DNA of 64,000 nt from Psychrobacillus sp. FSL K6-4046 (GTDB taxonomy: Bacteria; Bacillota; Bacilli; Bacillales_A; Planococcaceae). The notes below the pieces were generated by a model. The model was not told the DNA's origin and ran no database searches. It was given only the letters and a program-made list of their open reading frames with translations. Shown here piece after piece: positions 35,133 to 44,413 of this stretch. Numbering within the stretch: position 1 is the stretch's first letter; the number at the start of each line of letters is the position of its first letter. Location: contig NZ_CP152020.1 in assembly GCF_038624605.1 (NCBI RefSeq), positions 124,001 through 188,000 of the forward strand, read 5' to 3'. A program made the translations under genes and the position numbers.

Positions 35133-35388
35133 TAATTAATCGAAGGAATATTACAATCTTTCAAACAAGTTCCATCCATCTGCGTTTAGAAAATATGAGA
35201 TGATTCTCTTAACAAATCATTAACTGATCTTGTATGGTGAATAATACTTTAGAGTTAACCGGATTGGAAAGAGATGAATCACATCTTTGGGTGGATTTTT
35301 TTTACCATTATACAATCTTAGGCAAATCTATTAGTATATTAATATATAGTTTTTATAAGATTCTTAATAGGATGAGGAGAGCAATTAA

Positions 35389-37098
35389 GTGAATAAATGT
35401 AATATTTTTGCGACGGTTATTATTTTAACTGTTCTTATGATGACAATGCCTAGCACAGGCAATGCAGCTACCCTTTCACAAGCAGAGAAGTTGGTTCAAA
35501 AAGCTGAGAGTGCTGCAACGGTATTAAAATGGGAAATCTCTCTAGAACATAGAAAGGTTAAGTATTCAGATCCCGTGACATTACCAAATATGAATTTATA
35601 TAATGATACAAAACGTGCAAGGCAATTAGCATACGATGCGATCAAAAGTCTCCCCTCTCAAGAGAAAGCGAAGTTAACTAAAAGAATGGAGAGTAATGTG
35701 GATATCCACTTTACCAGGTCAATGGCGTACATAGATGCTATAAAGTCTGGGAATAAAATCATAGTAAAAAAAGATGACCTTAATGATGCCTATAGATTAA
35801 ACCCGTTAGGTAAGCAAACAGAAAAGGCTTATCATGATTTATCGAGCGAAATTAGAAAGCAGGCGATATTACTATATCGTGTATACGGTAAGTCAACGAG
35901 GGATGCTATTTTAGAAAGATATAAAAGCCCAGGAGAAAAAGCCAGACAATCTACCATGTATGCCATAAGCGCAAACATAGAGATTGACCGGTTTCAGCAA
36001 TTAATTGCTAATAATAAAACCAAAGAAGAACTACTTTTAACTGCCAAGCAAATTCATGCCACTGTTAACAAAATACAAGATGAAAACGCTCGACAACTAT
36101 TACTAAATAAATTAGATGAGGCTAAAAAGACCATTCCAGGAATCAACCTGTTCGATTATGATGAGTTCTTTTATTTATCCGATTTAATTCGGGAGGTAGT
36201 GATTCATCCATCCCAGCCTATTATTTATGCTTTAAACGAAAATAAAGATGTTTTAAAGATAAATTATAAAACAGGTGAAATTCAGCGACTTACAATGAAT
36301 CTAGTTCCCGAAACTATCTATTTATATAATAATGAGCTGTATGTTGCTTTACTAAAAGGGACACGTAGTCCTTATATAGAATATCAAAATGGGGCTATCG
36401 CTATAATTGATACGGTTAATTTTAAAGTGGTGGAACAGTTTGATATTAATATCGATCCTTTTGATATAGTGGCAGATGACAAGTCTATATATATATCAAG
36501 CGGTTCTGGTCAACATTCAAATATCCTGGGATATTCAAGGGAGACACTACTCGAAACTTCCAAGAGCAGCATGTCTGTATATCAGGATAGTTATATAGTA
36601 ATGCATCCAAATTTAGATAGAATTTATGCCATTGATACAACTGTTAGTCCAAGAGACATTGAAAATCACTTTATTGAAAATGGTAAAGTAACAACAGGGT
36701 ACGATTCACCTTATCACGGTGATTACTCACTAAATACAAATATAAGCATTTCACCGGATGGAAAATATATTTTTAACGGTTCCGGTGTCATTATGGTTGC
36801 TTCAGATTCAAAGGCAATGAATATGACGTATCTAACAAAGCTATATACCCCCTTTGAACAAATTACCTATAACATGGATGATGGGCTCTTCTATACAAGC
36901 AATAGAAAAAATATAGAGGTTTACAATTATGCCACAATGGAAAGAGTTCAGAGTTATACAATGAGTGGATATATCAAAAATATATTTTATCAAAATGGGA
37001 GATTGGTGGTTGTTTCTACTGAAACATTATATTCTTCAAAACTTCCAAAACACGCCATAAAAACGTACAAGGTGGAAGGCGATAAAATTATACAATGA
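35389..37098 (+). CDS. Exported SbsC-like wall-binding protein with beta-propeller
   Basis: Secreted 569-aa protein. GTG start after GAGGAGA; signal peptide ends around residue 27 (GNAA). Residues about 28-265 are alpha-helical and resemble the N-terminal domain of the Geobacillus S-layer protein SbsC: LYRVYGKSTRDAILERY parallels its VYGKTTRDLL stretch. In SbsC that region binds secondary cell-wall polymer. From about 275 onward are repeated beta-strand units of YVTN/propeller type (QPIIYALNENKDVLKINYKTG, DRIYAIDTT). Single gene; no S-layer domain or SLH motif. Function unknown. Confidence 0.72.
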   Translation: MNKCNIFATVIILTVLMMTMPSTGNAATLSQAEKLVQKAESAATVLKWEISLEHRKVKYSDPVTLPNMNLYNDTKRARQLAYDAIKSLPSQEKAKLTKRMESNVDIHFTRSMAYIDAIKSGNKIIVKKDDLNDAYRLNPLGKQTEKAYHDLSSEIRKQAILLYRVYGKSTRDAILERYKSPGEKARQSTMYAISANIEIDRFQQLIANNKTKEELLLTAKQIHATVNKIQDENARQLLLNKLDEAKKTIPGINLFDYDEFFYLSDLIREVVIHPSQPIIYALNENKDVLKINYKTGEIQRLTMNLVPETIYLYNNELYVALLKGTRSPYIEYQNGAIAIIDTVNFKVVEQFDINIDPFDIVADDKSIYISSGSGQHSNILGYSRETLLETSKSSMSVYQDSYIVMHPNLDRIYAIDTTVSPRDIENHFIENGKVTTGYDSPYHGDYSLNTNISISPDGKYIFNGSGVIMVASDSKAMNMTYLTKLYTPFEQITYNMDDGLFYTSNRKNIEVYNYATMERVQSYTMSGYIKNIFYQNGRLVVVSTETLYSSKLPKHAIKTYKVEGDKIIQ

Positions 37099-37375
37099 TG
37101 AAAGTCGTTTCAGCTAATTAAAATTAACGGTTAGATATAGGGAAAATAATAGAAAAGAACCTTGTGTAAAATTCGATTGTTCCAGTATAGAGAAACTTGC
37201 CAATGCTAATGAGTTACCATTTTCTGTGCAAATGGGAGTGATAGTGACAGAATTAATACTGTCCATCTCTCTAAGGGCTTTTTAATATTTTCGAGGTTTT
37301 CACATGAAAACACACATGATTCACTGATTTATCTTCAACGCCGATACATAACCGTAACATAGCCTGAATAAAAAA
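37099..37375. other. Intergenic stretch with possible coding relic
   Basis: A plus-strand frame ending at 37285 reads KFDCSSIEKLANANELPFSV then QMGVIVTELILSISLRAF, which looks protein-like, but it has no start codon with a ribosome binding site and is closed upstream by stops. It may be the end of a decayed gene. I do not recognise it. Confidence 0.3.
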
Positions 37376-37421
37376 AGACTGTAATATATCCAACATTATT
37401 CATGGAGGAAGTATTACAGTT
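37376..37421 (-). terminator. Terminator of small lipoprotein gene (minus strand)
   Basis: ACTGTAATA and TATTACAGT arms (37378-37386, 37412-37420) around a long loop; the A-run 37369-37376 gives U-run on the minus strand. Confidence 0.65.
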
Positions 37422-37426
37422 TTTTA

Positions 37427-37924
37427 TTAGTAAAAGGGAGCTTCAAAATAAAAGTCAGCTTTTTCTCTAAGGTTTTGAGGATTTAGTTTATCGAAATTGA
37501 CCTTTAAAAGCTTCTCCTGTGTAAAATCTATTTTGAATACGCCATAGTTTATATTTTCCCCATTTTCTTTTTCATACGGTATTTCAACTACAAGTGTAAG
37601 ATTCTGCACCTTGTCTTGCATTTGTATTTCTTGCAAAAGTAGTATGCAACTATCAAGTAAATCAGCTTTAAATTCTTCTACTGTTTCATCCATAAAAGCT
37701 AAGGTAGTTACAACAACTTTTAAATTTCCATTTTTTTCATTAAATTCTATCGTTTTAACTGCTTGTTCTGGAATTTCAACCCGATGGCCAAAATAACCAA
37801 TAATGGCCTCGTTCATTTGGTCTTCTAGAGAAAAATCTTTACTTTCATTTTCCACGCTATTGTTCTGATTTGAACAGCTTGCAAGGATTAACATGGATAT
37901 AAGTATAGTTAGTATTCTTTTCAA
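37427..37924 (-). CDS. Hypothetical lipoprotein
   Basis: 165-aa exported protein; TTG start behind AAGGGAGCAA; lipobox LASC (Cys17). The mature part is acidic (EFNEKNGNLKVVVTTLAFMD, VEIPYEKENGENINYG) and probably a compact alpha/beta domain. No family recognised. Single gene. Confidence 0.72.
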   Translation of the reverse strand: MKRILTILISMLILASCSNQNNSVENESKDFSLEDQMNEAIIGYFGHRVEIPEQAVKTIEFNEKNGNLKVVVTTLAFMDETVEEFKADLLDSCILLLQEIQMQDKVQNLTLVVEIPYEKENGENINYGVFKIDFTQEKLLKVNFDKLNPQNLREKADFYFEAPFY

Positions 37925-38069
37925 ATTATTGCTCCCTTAATCATTAGATTCTTGTAAATTATAATGGGAATTAAATAAGTTTGAAAGAATTATTTAATTT
38001 ATTAGCTTGAAACCATTTCTTCTTTCGACCGTATATTGAAGTATGAACAAAAGAAAGAAGGATGAATAA

Positions 38070-39728
38070 ATGGCTTTTGTATTTATTATTTCAGCCGTAG
38101 TCGCAGTAGTCACTGCATTATTAGTAGTCCCACTTGGCGGCGATCGTAAGGATAAAGTGTCTTCTATTGCTTTACTTGCAATCCTAACGTTCGTTGTAGT
38201 CGCAATCATATATTATGTAACAAATTTAGATAGAAACTGGACTGCCCTATGGCCGTGGCTAGTATTGATCACCTTTGCAGGAACGTTTTTGGCAAGAGGT
38301 GTAGAACAAAAGGTAAAAGGTATCCTTTTACTAGGAAGCTTAGCTTTAGCAATTTATATGCTATCAGCACCTGTGTGGAATGCTGATAAAAAGTATGAAG
38401 TTGCAAAAATGGATGAAGAAGTTGAAATTGAGGCATTCGATGAAACGAAAACACCAGCGAGTGTTCCTCCTAAGTTTGCGCGTAACAAAATGAAGAAGGC
38501 ATTTGGTCAAGTGCCTGATACGAGCTATTATGAATTAGGTAGTTTACAAATTCAAAAGGTAGATGGCAAGTACGTATATATCGCACCGGTAGAATTTTCA
38601 GGATTTTTTAAATGGTGGAATGGGGATATAACTCCAGGTTATTTCACAATGAGTGCAACTGATTCAGCGGATAACCCTAAATTTGTGAAATCCCAAATGA
38701 CCTATACACCATCGTCATTTCTTCATAAAAACTTAGAAAGACATATGCGTATGAAACATCCGACTAAAATTTTCTATGGAGATGCCCAATTAGAAATAGA
38801 TGAAGATGGAAAACCATACTATATTCGTTCATACGGTAAATTTATCACTGCACGTAATGGCTTTGATGTAGAGGGGATCGTTGTTGTAGACCCAGCTACA
38901 GGTCAAACGGAATCATTTGCTTTAGCAGATGTACCTGAATTTATTGATGGTGCTGTTTCACCAGAAACTGTAAGCTTACAAAACAGTTATTATGGAAAAT
39001 ATGTACATGGTTTTATTAATAGCTTGATCGGTAAAAAAGAAGTGAAGCTTCCTTCAGACGAAGGGACGGAGGCTAATGTAAGTCCTATCTTCACTGAAAA
39101 CGGAGAAATGTATTATTTTACAGATTTCACTAGCCCTAAAGAAGGCGTGGACTCTATGCTCGGTTACTCCTTAACCGATGGTCGAACTGGTAAAGCTACT
39201 TATTACACTGGTAACCTAGAGGATTCCTATATGGACTCACAAGGTGCACTTCAAATTATTGAAAAGAAATTTATAGAAAAGAAATGGTCTGGTGAGATGC
39301 CTGTTCTCTATAATTTTTATGGAGAAGCAAGCTGGCTAACACCAGTATTAGACTCAAACGGGTTTCTACAAAACTACTTTATCGTGTCAGCAGCAAACCC
39401 GGAAATCTCTGTTTACGGGAATACGCCAAATGAAGCGTTAAAGCTTTATAAAACAGCTATTCAGCGTGGCGGAAGCACTGTAGACGGTAGTTCTAGCGCC
39501 GAGGAAAAATCAGTGTCTGGTACAGTAGTTCGTGTATTTAAAGAACGTGTAGGAGACTTCACGCAAGTATCGTTCCTACTAGACAATAAAGCAAATTACA
39601 TTGTCTCGTCGGAAATGGCACCATTCGTTGTATACATGGAAGTGGGCGACAAGGTACAGGTGAAATATTTAGAGACTGGCGAGCTATTCTTACCAGTGAA
39701 AGAAGTAAAGATAGAGGGCATTGAGTAG
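38070..39728 (+). CDS. Large membrane protein of unknown function (552 aa)
   Basis: Three N-terminal helices (about 3-20, 32-50, 60-105 in two parts) are followed by a long extracytoplasmic region. That region has LQIQKVDGKYVYIAPVEFSGFF, then a segment GYSLTDGRTGKATYYTGN which recalls PepSY-like units in that it describes a short beta-hairpin plus helix. The last ~60 residues (SGTVVRVFKERVGDFTQVSF) look like an OB-type beta domain. RBS GAAGGATG. No named family; single gene ending at a bidirectional hairpin. Confidence 0.7.
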   Translation: MAFVFIISAVVAVVTALLVVPLGGDRKDKVSSIALLAILTFVVVAIIYYVTNLDRNWTALWPWLVLITFAGTFLARGVEQKVKGILLLGSLALAIYMLSAPVWNADKKYEVAKMDEEVEIEAFDETKTPASVPPKFARNKMKKAFGQVPDTSYYELGSLQIQKVDGKYVYIAPVEFSGFFKWWNGDITPGYFTMSATDSADNPKFVKSQMTYTPSSFLHKNLERHMRMKHPTKIFYGDAQLEIDEDGKPYYIRSYGKFITARNGFDVEGIVVVDPATGQTESFALADVPEFIDGAVSPETVSLQNSYYGKYVHGFINSLIGKKEVKLPSDEGTEANVSPIFTENGEMYYFTDFTSPKEGVDSMLGYSLTDGRTGKATYYTGNLEDSYMDSQGALQIIEKKFIEKKWSGEMPVLYNFYGEASWLTPVLDSNGFLQNYFIVSAANPEISVYGNTPNEALKLYKTAIQRGGSTVDGSSSAEEKSVSGTVVRVFKERVGDFTQVSFLLDNKANYIVSSEMAPFVVYMEVGDKVQVKYLETGELFLPVKEVKIEGIE

Positions 39729-39734
39729 TGCTAT

Positions 39735-39774
39735 AAAAAAGGGATTTGGAGTTATCTCCGAATCCCTATTTTTT
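39735..39774. terminator. Bidirectional terminator
   Basis: GGGATTTGGAG (39741-39751) pairs with CTCCGAATCCC (39756-39766), flanked by an A-run and T-run. It serves the 552-aa gene and the convergent coat-protein genes. Confidence 0.9.
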
Positions 39775-40077
39775 CGCTAAATTTAAGGCAATATCAGCTT
39801 TTTCTAAGTCATGCTCCATTTGTTCGTTTAAATCATACGCATGATACATTTCATTTTTAATCATGTATTGTGCGATTTTATCATGTGTATCAATGGCATT
39901 ATCCAACTCACGACGCAGTAGCTTCTTAACAGAAGGAGTCGCAGTTTCCGTAATTGCAGTAGCTAGGTTTCTAACAGCTGCTTTGGAAGTAATTAATAAA
40001 TCAGTCGCAATTGCTAAGTCGTCAATCATTGCCATTTCTTGTTGTTCTGTTTTTGTTTCCTCTTTTTTAGTAGCCAT
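39766..40077 (-). CDS. CotF-like spore coat protein
   Basis: 103-aa helical protein: DDLAIATDLLITSKAAVRNL and DKIAQYMIKNEMYHAYDLNE fit the coat protein F domain, a four-helix ferritin-like fold found in spore-coat proteins. ATG follows AGGAGGAAT. It lies 20 bp downstream of a second, shorter coat-like gene; the pair is like B. subtilis yraF/yraG-type arrangements. Expected in the mother cell during sporulation. Confidence 0.85.
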   Translation of the reverse strand: MATKKEETKTEQQEMAMIDDLAIATDLLITSKAAVRNLATAITETATPSVKKLLRRELDNAIDTHDKIAQYMIKNEMYHAYDLNEQMEHDLEKADIALNLAKK

Positions 40078-40097
40078 TTTAAATTCCTCCTATTTAA

Positions 40098-40301
40098 TTA
40101 TTTGCTTGCGTCTGCAAGGACTTTTCTTAAATCTTTAATAGCCTTTGTAGAAAGCTCTAAGTCTTCCTCTAAAATTTCTTTTAATTTTTTGTCTTGTACT
40201 AAATCCATAAATAATTTGCTTTTTGCGACACAAGAAGTTTTAAAGATTAACACCTCGTGCACCTCTAGTTGTTCGTGCAATGCCAGTTCTTTAGTAGCCA
40301 T
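40098..40301 (-). CDS. Small CotF-related spore protein
   Basis: 67 aa, helical: ELALHEQLEVHEVLIFKTS and ELSTKAIKDLRKVLAD. It resembles the first half of CotF-type proteins and probably pairs with the larger one downstream. ATG has AGGAGG seven bases upstream. Same transcript as the 103-aa coat gene. Confidence 0.78.
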   Translation of the reverse strand: MATKELALHEQLEVHEVLIFKTSCVAKSKLFMDLVQDKKLKEILEEDLELSTKAIKDLRKVLADASK

Positions 40302-40488
40302 CTGAAATCCTCCTATGCAAGATTATTTTGTTTTAAATCTTTTACCCCCTTTTATTTCTTTTAATCCTAAAAAATTTCACTTGAAATAAATTTCCATCTT
40401 TCATTTAAATAGAAAGGGCGGAGGACATTTGAAAGGAAACAGAAGGAAGGATATGCTAATAGGGGCAGTAGTTAAAGGAGGAGAAAAG

Positions 40489-41220
40489 ATGGACGTATTT
40501 ATCGTAACTGGATCCACTAGCGGGATCGGACAAGAGCTTGTAAAACAACTTATAGATAAAAATAAGAGAGTATTTGGTATTGCAAGGGGAGAAAGTAAGC
40601 TTGAACATCCTAATTATCATCACGTTCTATTTGATTTAGCAACAACCGAAAAGGTAGCAGAAACTCTAGAAGAGCTGTTGAATAACGTGATAGAAGAGGC
40701 AACATCGTTGACCCTTATCAATAATGCAGGAACCATTGAGCCAATTGGGACAGCTGGAGAGATAAATTCTAATCTAGTGGCTAAAAGCATTGCGGTAAAC
40801 TTAACTGCACCTATGATATTAACTGGAACGTTTATAAGAATGACAGAACAAAAAGTAGTTCCGAAAAAAATTATGCAAATTTCTTCTGGCGCTGGTCGAA
40901 ATGGATATGAGGGATGGAGCAGCTATTGTGCTGGGAAGGCAGGACTTGATCGTTTTACAGAAGCAGTACAGCTCGAGGAATCGAGGAAAACAAATGGTGT
41001 AAGGCTTGTATCTATGGCTCCGGGAATTATTGATACGAATATGCAAGGGAAGATTCGAGATGCCAAAGAAAGTGAATTTGCGTTAGTAAATAAATTTAGA
41101 GAGTATAAAGTGTCTGGTCAGCTAAGTAGTGCAGAGGAAGTTGCATCCAAGCTGATAGGTTTTTTAGAAAGTGATCAATATTATACTAGTGAAGTTGTAA
41201 CAGATTTACGACAACTGTAA
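40489..41220 (+). CDS. yueD: (S)-benzoin-forming benzil reductase type SDR (YueD-like)
   Basis: NADPH-dependent short-chain reductase, 243 aa, the same length as B. subtilis YueD. Rossmann motif TGSTSGIG (residues 7-14), NNAG, catalytic Ser and SSYCAGKAG with Tyr-x3-Lys are present. The ATG at 40489 is set by AAAGGAGG; the longer TTG frame from 40429 has no function. Physiological substrate is unknown; sepiapterin-reductase-like enzymes are close relatives. Confidence 0.85.
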   Translation: MDVFIVTGSTSGIGQELVKQLIDKNKRVFGIARGESKLEHPNYHHVLFDLATTEKVAETLEELLNNVIEEATSLTLINNAGTIEPIGTAGEINSNLVAKSIAVNLTAPMILTGTFIRMTEQKVVPKKIMQISSGAGRNGYEGWSSYCAGKAGLDRFTEAVQLEESRKTNGVRLVSMAPGIIDTNMQGKIRDAKESEFALVNKFREYKVSGQLSSAEEVASKLIGFLESDQYYTSEVVTDLRQL

Positions 41221-41299
41221 GGAGTCATTTTATCTTTTAGGCAAAATCCGATACAATAGAGGGTATAGAATCTTGAACGTGAAATGGAGGCGCATAGTT

Positions 41300-42121
41300 G
41301 TGCGTGAAGTAGCAACATTACAAAAAGAAGCAATGGATATGCTAAAGAAAACAAGCAGAACCTTTTATATTCCAATTACTTTTTTAGAGCCCACTCTGAA
41401 AAAGGCGGTTGCTTCTGCATATCTTTGTATGCGTGCAATTGATGAGATTGAAGACCACGAAACATTGGATGCACTAGTAAAACAACATTTATTGTTCGAA
41501 ACTAGCAAGATGCTTGTAAATGGTTTTGATAAAAAAGAATATGAACTGCTTGTAGCTCCGTATCAGGAACAATTACCAGCAGTTTCCCTCCGACTTGGCG
41601 ACTGGCTTGAAATCTGTCCAACAGATTTAGTGGCTACAGTTAAGACCTATACCGCTGAAATGGCAGAAGGAATGGCGAAGTGGGTAGAGAAGGAATGGCA
41701 AGTAAAAACAAAAGAAGACCTAGACGAGTATACCTACTATGTAGCTGGACTTGTTGGCGTAATGCTTTCTGATCTATGGAAGTGGAATGCAGATATTGAA
41801 ACCGACCGCGATTTAGCGATAGCGTACGGGAGAGGCTTGCAAGCAGTAAATATATTGAGAAATAAAGACGAAGACAAAGAGCGAGGGGTACAATTCTTCC
41901 CCGAGGGATGGACACGAGCGGATATGTTTGAATATGCGGAGGACAACCTATCTAAAGCGGACGAGTATATAAAAAGCATTAACCGTAAAAGCATCCTACT
42001 ATTCTGTAAGCTGCCGCTTGCGCTAGCACATAAAACATTAAAAGCGTTGAAGAGCGGTAAAGAAAAAATGAGTCGCTCTGAAGTAGAAGAAACCGTAGTT
42101 GAAGTACAAGCAGAAGTTTAA
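41300..42121 (+). CDS. Squalene/phytoene synthase family protein
   Basis: 273-aa isoprenoid-synthase fold enzyme. GTG at 41300 has GGAGGCG upstream and is preferred over the TTG at 41273. First Asp-rich motif DEIED at 48-52 after RTFYIPITFL; the second, usually NxxRDxxED, reads NILRNKDEDKERG, with R-N-K inserted before the acids. No carotenoid desaturase, squalene cyclase or other partner is adjacent. It may be a condensing enzyme or, like B. subtilis YisP, act as a farnesyl diphosphate phosphatase. Confidence 0.85.
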   Translation: MREVATLQKEAMDMLKKTSRTFYIPITFLEPTLKKAVASAYLCMRAIDEIEDHETLDALVKQHLLFETSKMLVNGFDKKEYELLVAPYQEQLPAVSLRLGDWLEICPTDLVATVKTYTAEMAEGMAKWVEKEWQVKTKEDLDEYTYYVAGLVGVMLSDLWKWNADIETDRDLAIAYGRGLQAVNILRNKDEDKERGVQFFPEGWTRADMFEYAEDNLSKADEYIKSINRKSILLFCKLPLALAHKTLKALKSGKEKMSRSEVEETVVEVQAEV

Positions 42122-42272
42122 AATTGTATAGACTAAAGCAATCTCGAGATGTAGTGTCTCGAGATTTTTTAATAGGCTGATTTAAAGGAAAAGGTTTATG
42201 ACCTAAAAGAATAGGGAGTATCAAAATGACATAATTCGGGCTTTTATCATATAGTATCTAGGGGGTGAAAAA

Positions 42273-42713
42273 ATGGCTAGAGTTAAATACCGAGATAAAG
42301 ATGTTGACCTCATGGCAAGGATGATGAGAGCAGAAGCTGAAGGTGAAGGTAAGCAAGGGATGTTATATGTTGGAAATGTAATTGTAAACCGTGCTAAAGC
42401 TGATTGTTTAGACTTTAGAGATGTAAGGTCTATTGAGGATGTCATTTTTCAGGTACAAGGGGGCAATTATTCTTTTGAAGCCGTTCAAAAAGGTAATTTA
42501 TTTTATGAAAGAGCGAGAGGTACTGAAAAAAAGTTAGCAAAGCAGGCTTTGGACTATTGGAGAGAACACCCAGCGAAATATGCATTGTGGTATTTTAATC
42601 CATACGCTCCGTGTCCTCCGACTTGGTATGGTCAACCTTTTTCTGGTCAATATAAAGATCATTGTTTTTATGAACCAGCAGCCGGAACATGCGAAAGCGT
42701 TTATATAGGCTAG
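42273..42713 (+). CDS. cwlJ: Spore cortex-lytic enzyme CwlJ
   Basis: Cell-wall hydrolase of the SleB/CwlJ family that degrades cortex during germination, especially in response to calcium dipicolinate. DVDLMARMMRAEAEGEGKQG carries the catalytic Glu, and KYALWYFNPYAPCPPTWY and HCFYEPAAGTCESVY match CwlJ closely. 146 aa, like B. subtilis CwlJ. In Bacillus it is usually followed by gerQ; no gerQ follows here. Behind AGGGGGTG, with a terminator downstream. Confidence 0.95.
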   Translation: MARVKYRDKDVDLMARMMRAEAEGEGKQGMLYVGNVIVNRAKADCLDFRDVRSIEDVIFQVQGGNYSFEAVQKGNLFYERARGTEKKLAKQALDYWREHPAKYALWYFNPYAPCPPTWYGQPFSGQYKDHCFYEPAAGTCESVYIG

Positions 42714-42778
42714 GTTATACAGTATTTTAAATCTGGAGTTTTAGTGGAATTTAATGTTCTTCAATAAGTCTATTTGTA

Positions 42779-42814
42779 AGACATATTCAGATAAAATGAA
42801 TATGTCTATTTTTT
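42779..42814 (+). terminator. Terminator of cwlJ
   Basis: AGACATATTCA (42779-42789) pairs with TGAATATGTCT (42797-42807); T-run 42809-42814. The remaining ~190 bp to 43007 hold nothing recognisable. Confidence 0.88.
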
Positions 42815-43007
42815 GAGCATAGTTTTATAAATCACTGGAGATAGATGAAAATATAGCAGTCATTTTTACTTCTACTAAATAAAGTACTTATATTCCAAAA
42901 GAAAAACACCTCCGATTGAAAATTAAGGTAGTGTATACCCATTTTTCAACGAAAGATGTTTTTATTTGTCTAATGTAATCCCAGCTAAGATTATATATGA
43001 GCAAAGC

Positions 43008-44342
43008 TTAACAGCAGCTAGAAGTAGGGTCTTGAATATTCACACTGCAAACTCCCGTTTCAGGTAAATCTAATTCTACCTTTTTAGCCGCAGCTATATC
43101 TCCAGTTATATAGGCTACAATGGAACGTACTTGCTCGTATCCAGTTGCCATTAGAAATGTAGGGGCACGACCATAACTTTTCATCCCAACAATATAATAG
43201 TTCTTTTCAGGCTGTCTTAATTCCTCTTCTCCATGGGGGCGAACAGTTCCGCAGCTATGGATATTTGGATCAATTAATGGGGCGATCGCTGTCACGCTTT
43301 CAGTTACCGGATCGATATCCAAGCGAATCTCTCTTGTTAAAGAAAAATCTGGTCGACTACCTGTGTTTGCAATAATTTCATCGACGGGAGGTAGAGTGGT
43401 AACCTGTCCCTGAGATTCACCCTCTATAATGATTCCATTTTTTGTTTTTGTTAAGTGATGAATAAGAAATGGTGTGAATACCCGCACTTTGCCGGCATCT
43501 ACTAGTTGGTGTACTTTACTGCCTAATTCACCTCTAGCTGCCAGGGCATCCTTGTCTTCTCCTCCAAATGCCGCTTCTACATTTCTCTTTCTCATAATCC
43601 ACATGATTTCAACTTTGTCATCTAATTGAGCTAGCTCTAAAATCGAATTAATAGCTGAATGACCACCACCAACAACAGCTACTCGTTTTCCTTTATATTT
43701 GTCTAGAGCAGAGCCATGTACATTAGGAATTCCGTAATAAATATGGTCTATTAAATCTTTTTCAGCGTTTGTCCATATGTTGTCGGCATTAATTGGATTG
43801 GGGGAAGACCACGTTCCAGTTGCGTCAATAACTGCTCGAGTCTCTAGTCTCTTTAATTGTCCTGCTTGCTCCATGTACAAAATGAAGGGTACATCTGATC
43901 GATTGGCAGTTTTCATCTTGTCTAATCCCTTTTTGCTAATGGATACTACTTTCGTGTTAAGTGAAAGTGAAGACTTTATTTCGGGTATTTTTGCTAAAGG
44001 CTCTAAATAGCTGCTAATTAGTTCTTTACCTAAAGGAAGATGCTCAGGATTTGGTACAATCCATCCCTGCTTTTTCAATAATTTCTCCGCAACCTTATCT
44101 ATATTATATTGCCATGGAGAAAACAAACGTACATGTTCCCAAGAAGAAATATGGTGTCCAACAGTACTTCCAGCTTCAAGAATGATAAAGTGTTCTCCTG
44201 CATTTACTAAGTGAGCAGCTGCTGCCAAGCCAATGGGGCCAGCACCGATAATGGCTATAGGTAGTGCTTTGTTTGGTTCAATCTTTTCAGGAGTGGAAGA
44301 ACAGCACCCTGTGTTAATCGGCGTTAATTTAATTTGATTCAT
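43008..44342 (-). CDS. Flavin-dependent monooxygenase-like protein of the arsenic locus (ArsO-like)
   Basis: 444-aa FAD/NAD(P)-binding oxidoreductase. ATG at 44342 has GGAGG eight bases upstream. FAD site GAGPIG (33-38), second dinucleotide site VAVVGGGHSA, and IANTGSRPDF near residue 340. Cysteine pairs occur at C13-C14 and at the very C-terminus (C443-C444), which soft metalloids such as As(III) could bind. It follows a MarR gene with matching Cys pairs and the arsRBC genes. Family members in ars operons are called ArsO; their reaction is poorly known. Confidence 0.78.
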   Translation of the reverse strand: MNQIKLTPINTGCCSSTPEKIEPNKALPIAIIGAGPIGLAAAAHLVNAGEHFIILEAGSTVGHHISSWEHVRLFSPWQYNIDKVAEKLLKKQGWIVPNPEHLPLGKELISSYLEPLAKIPEIKSSLSLNTKVVSISKKGLDKMKTANRSDVPFILYMEQAGQLKRLETRAVIDATGTWSSPNPINADNIWTNAEKDLIDHIYYGIPNVHGSALDKYKGKRVAVVGGGHSAINSILELAQLDDKVEIMWIMRKRNVEAAFGGEDKDALAARGELGSKVHQLVDAGKVRVFTPFLIHHLTKTKNGIIIEGESQGQVTTLPPVDEIIANTGSRPDFSLTREIRLDIDPVTESVTAIAPLIDPNIHSCGTVRPHGEEELRQPEKNYYIVGMKSYGRAPTFLMATGYEQVRSIVAYITGDIAAAKKVELDLPETGVCSVNIQDPTSSCC

Positions 44343-44362
44343 TATAGTAACCTCCAGTAATT

Positions 44363-44381
44363 TACTTGCAATTTGCAACTA
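44363..44381 (-). promoter_or_regulatory. MarR-type operator before flavoprotein gene
   Basis: On the minus strand AGTTGCAAATTGCAAGTAA; 16 of 19 bases match the site before the MarR gene (44891-44909). It contains the inverted TTGCAAATTGCAA-like core. Confidence 0.6.
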
Positions 44382-44413
44382 TATAATGTTTTATTAAGCA
44401 AGCTTTCGCTTGC

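Noticed and set aside
35018-35203. Short plus-strand frame in repeat copy B
   Set aside because: Lies almost entirely inside the dispersed repeat and matches no protein; the reverse strand of copy A gives a similar chance frame.
42273-43007. gerQ following cwlJ
   Set aside because: cwlJ is usually followed by gerQ, but a terminator comes after it and no gerQ-like frame is present.
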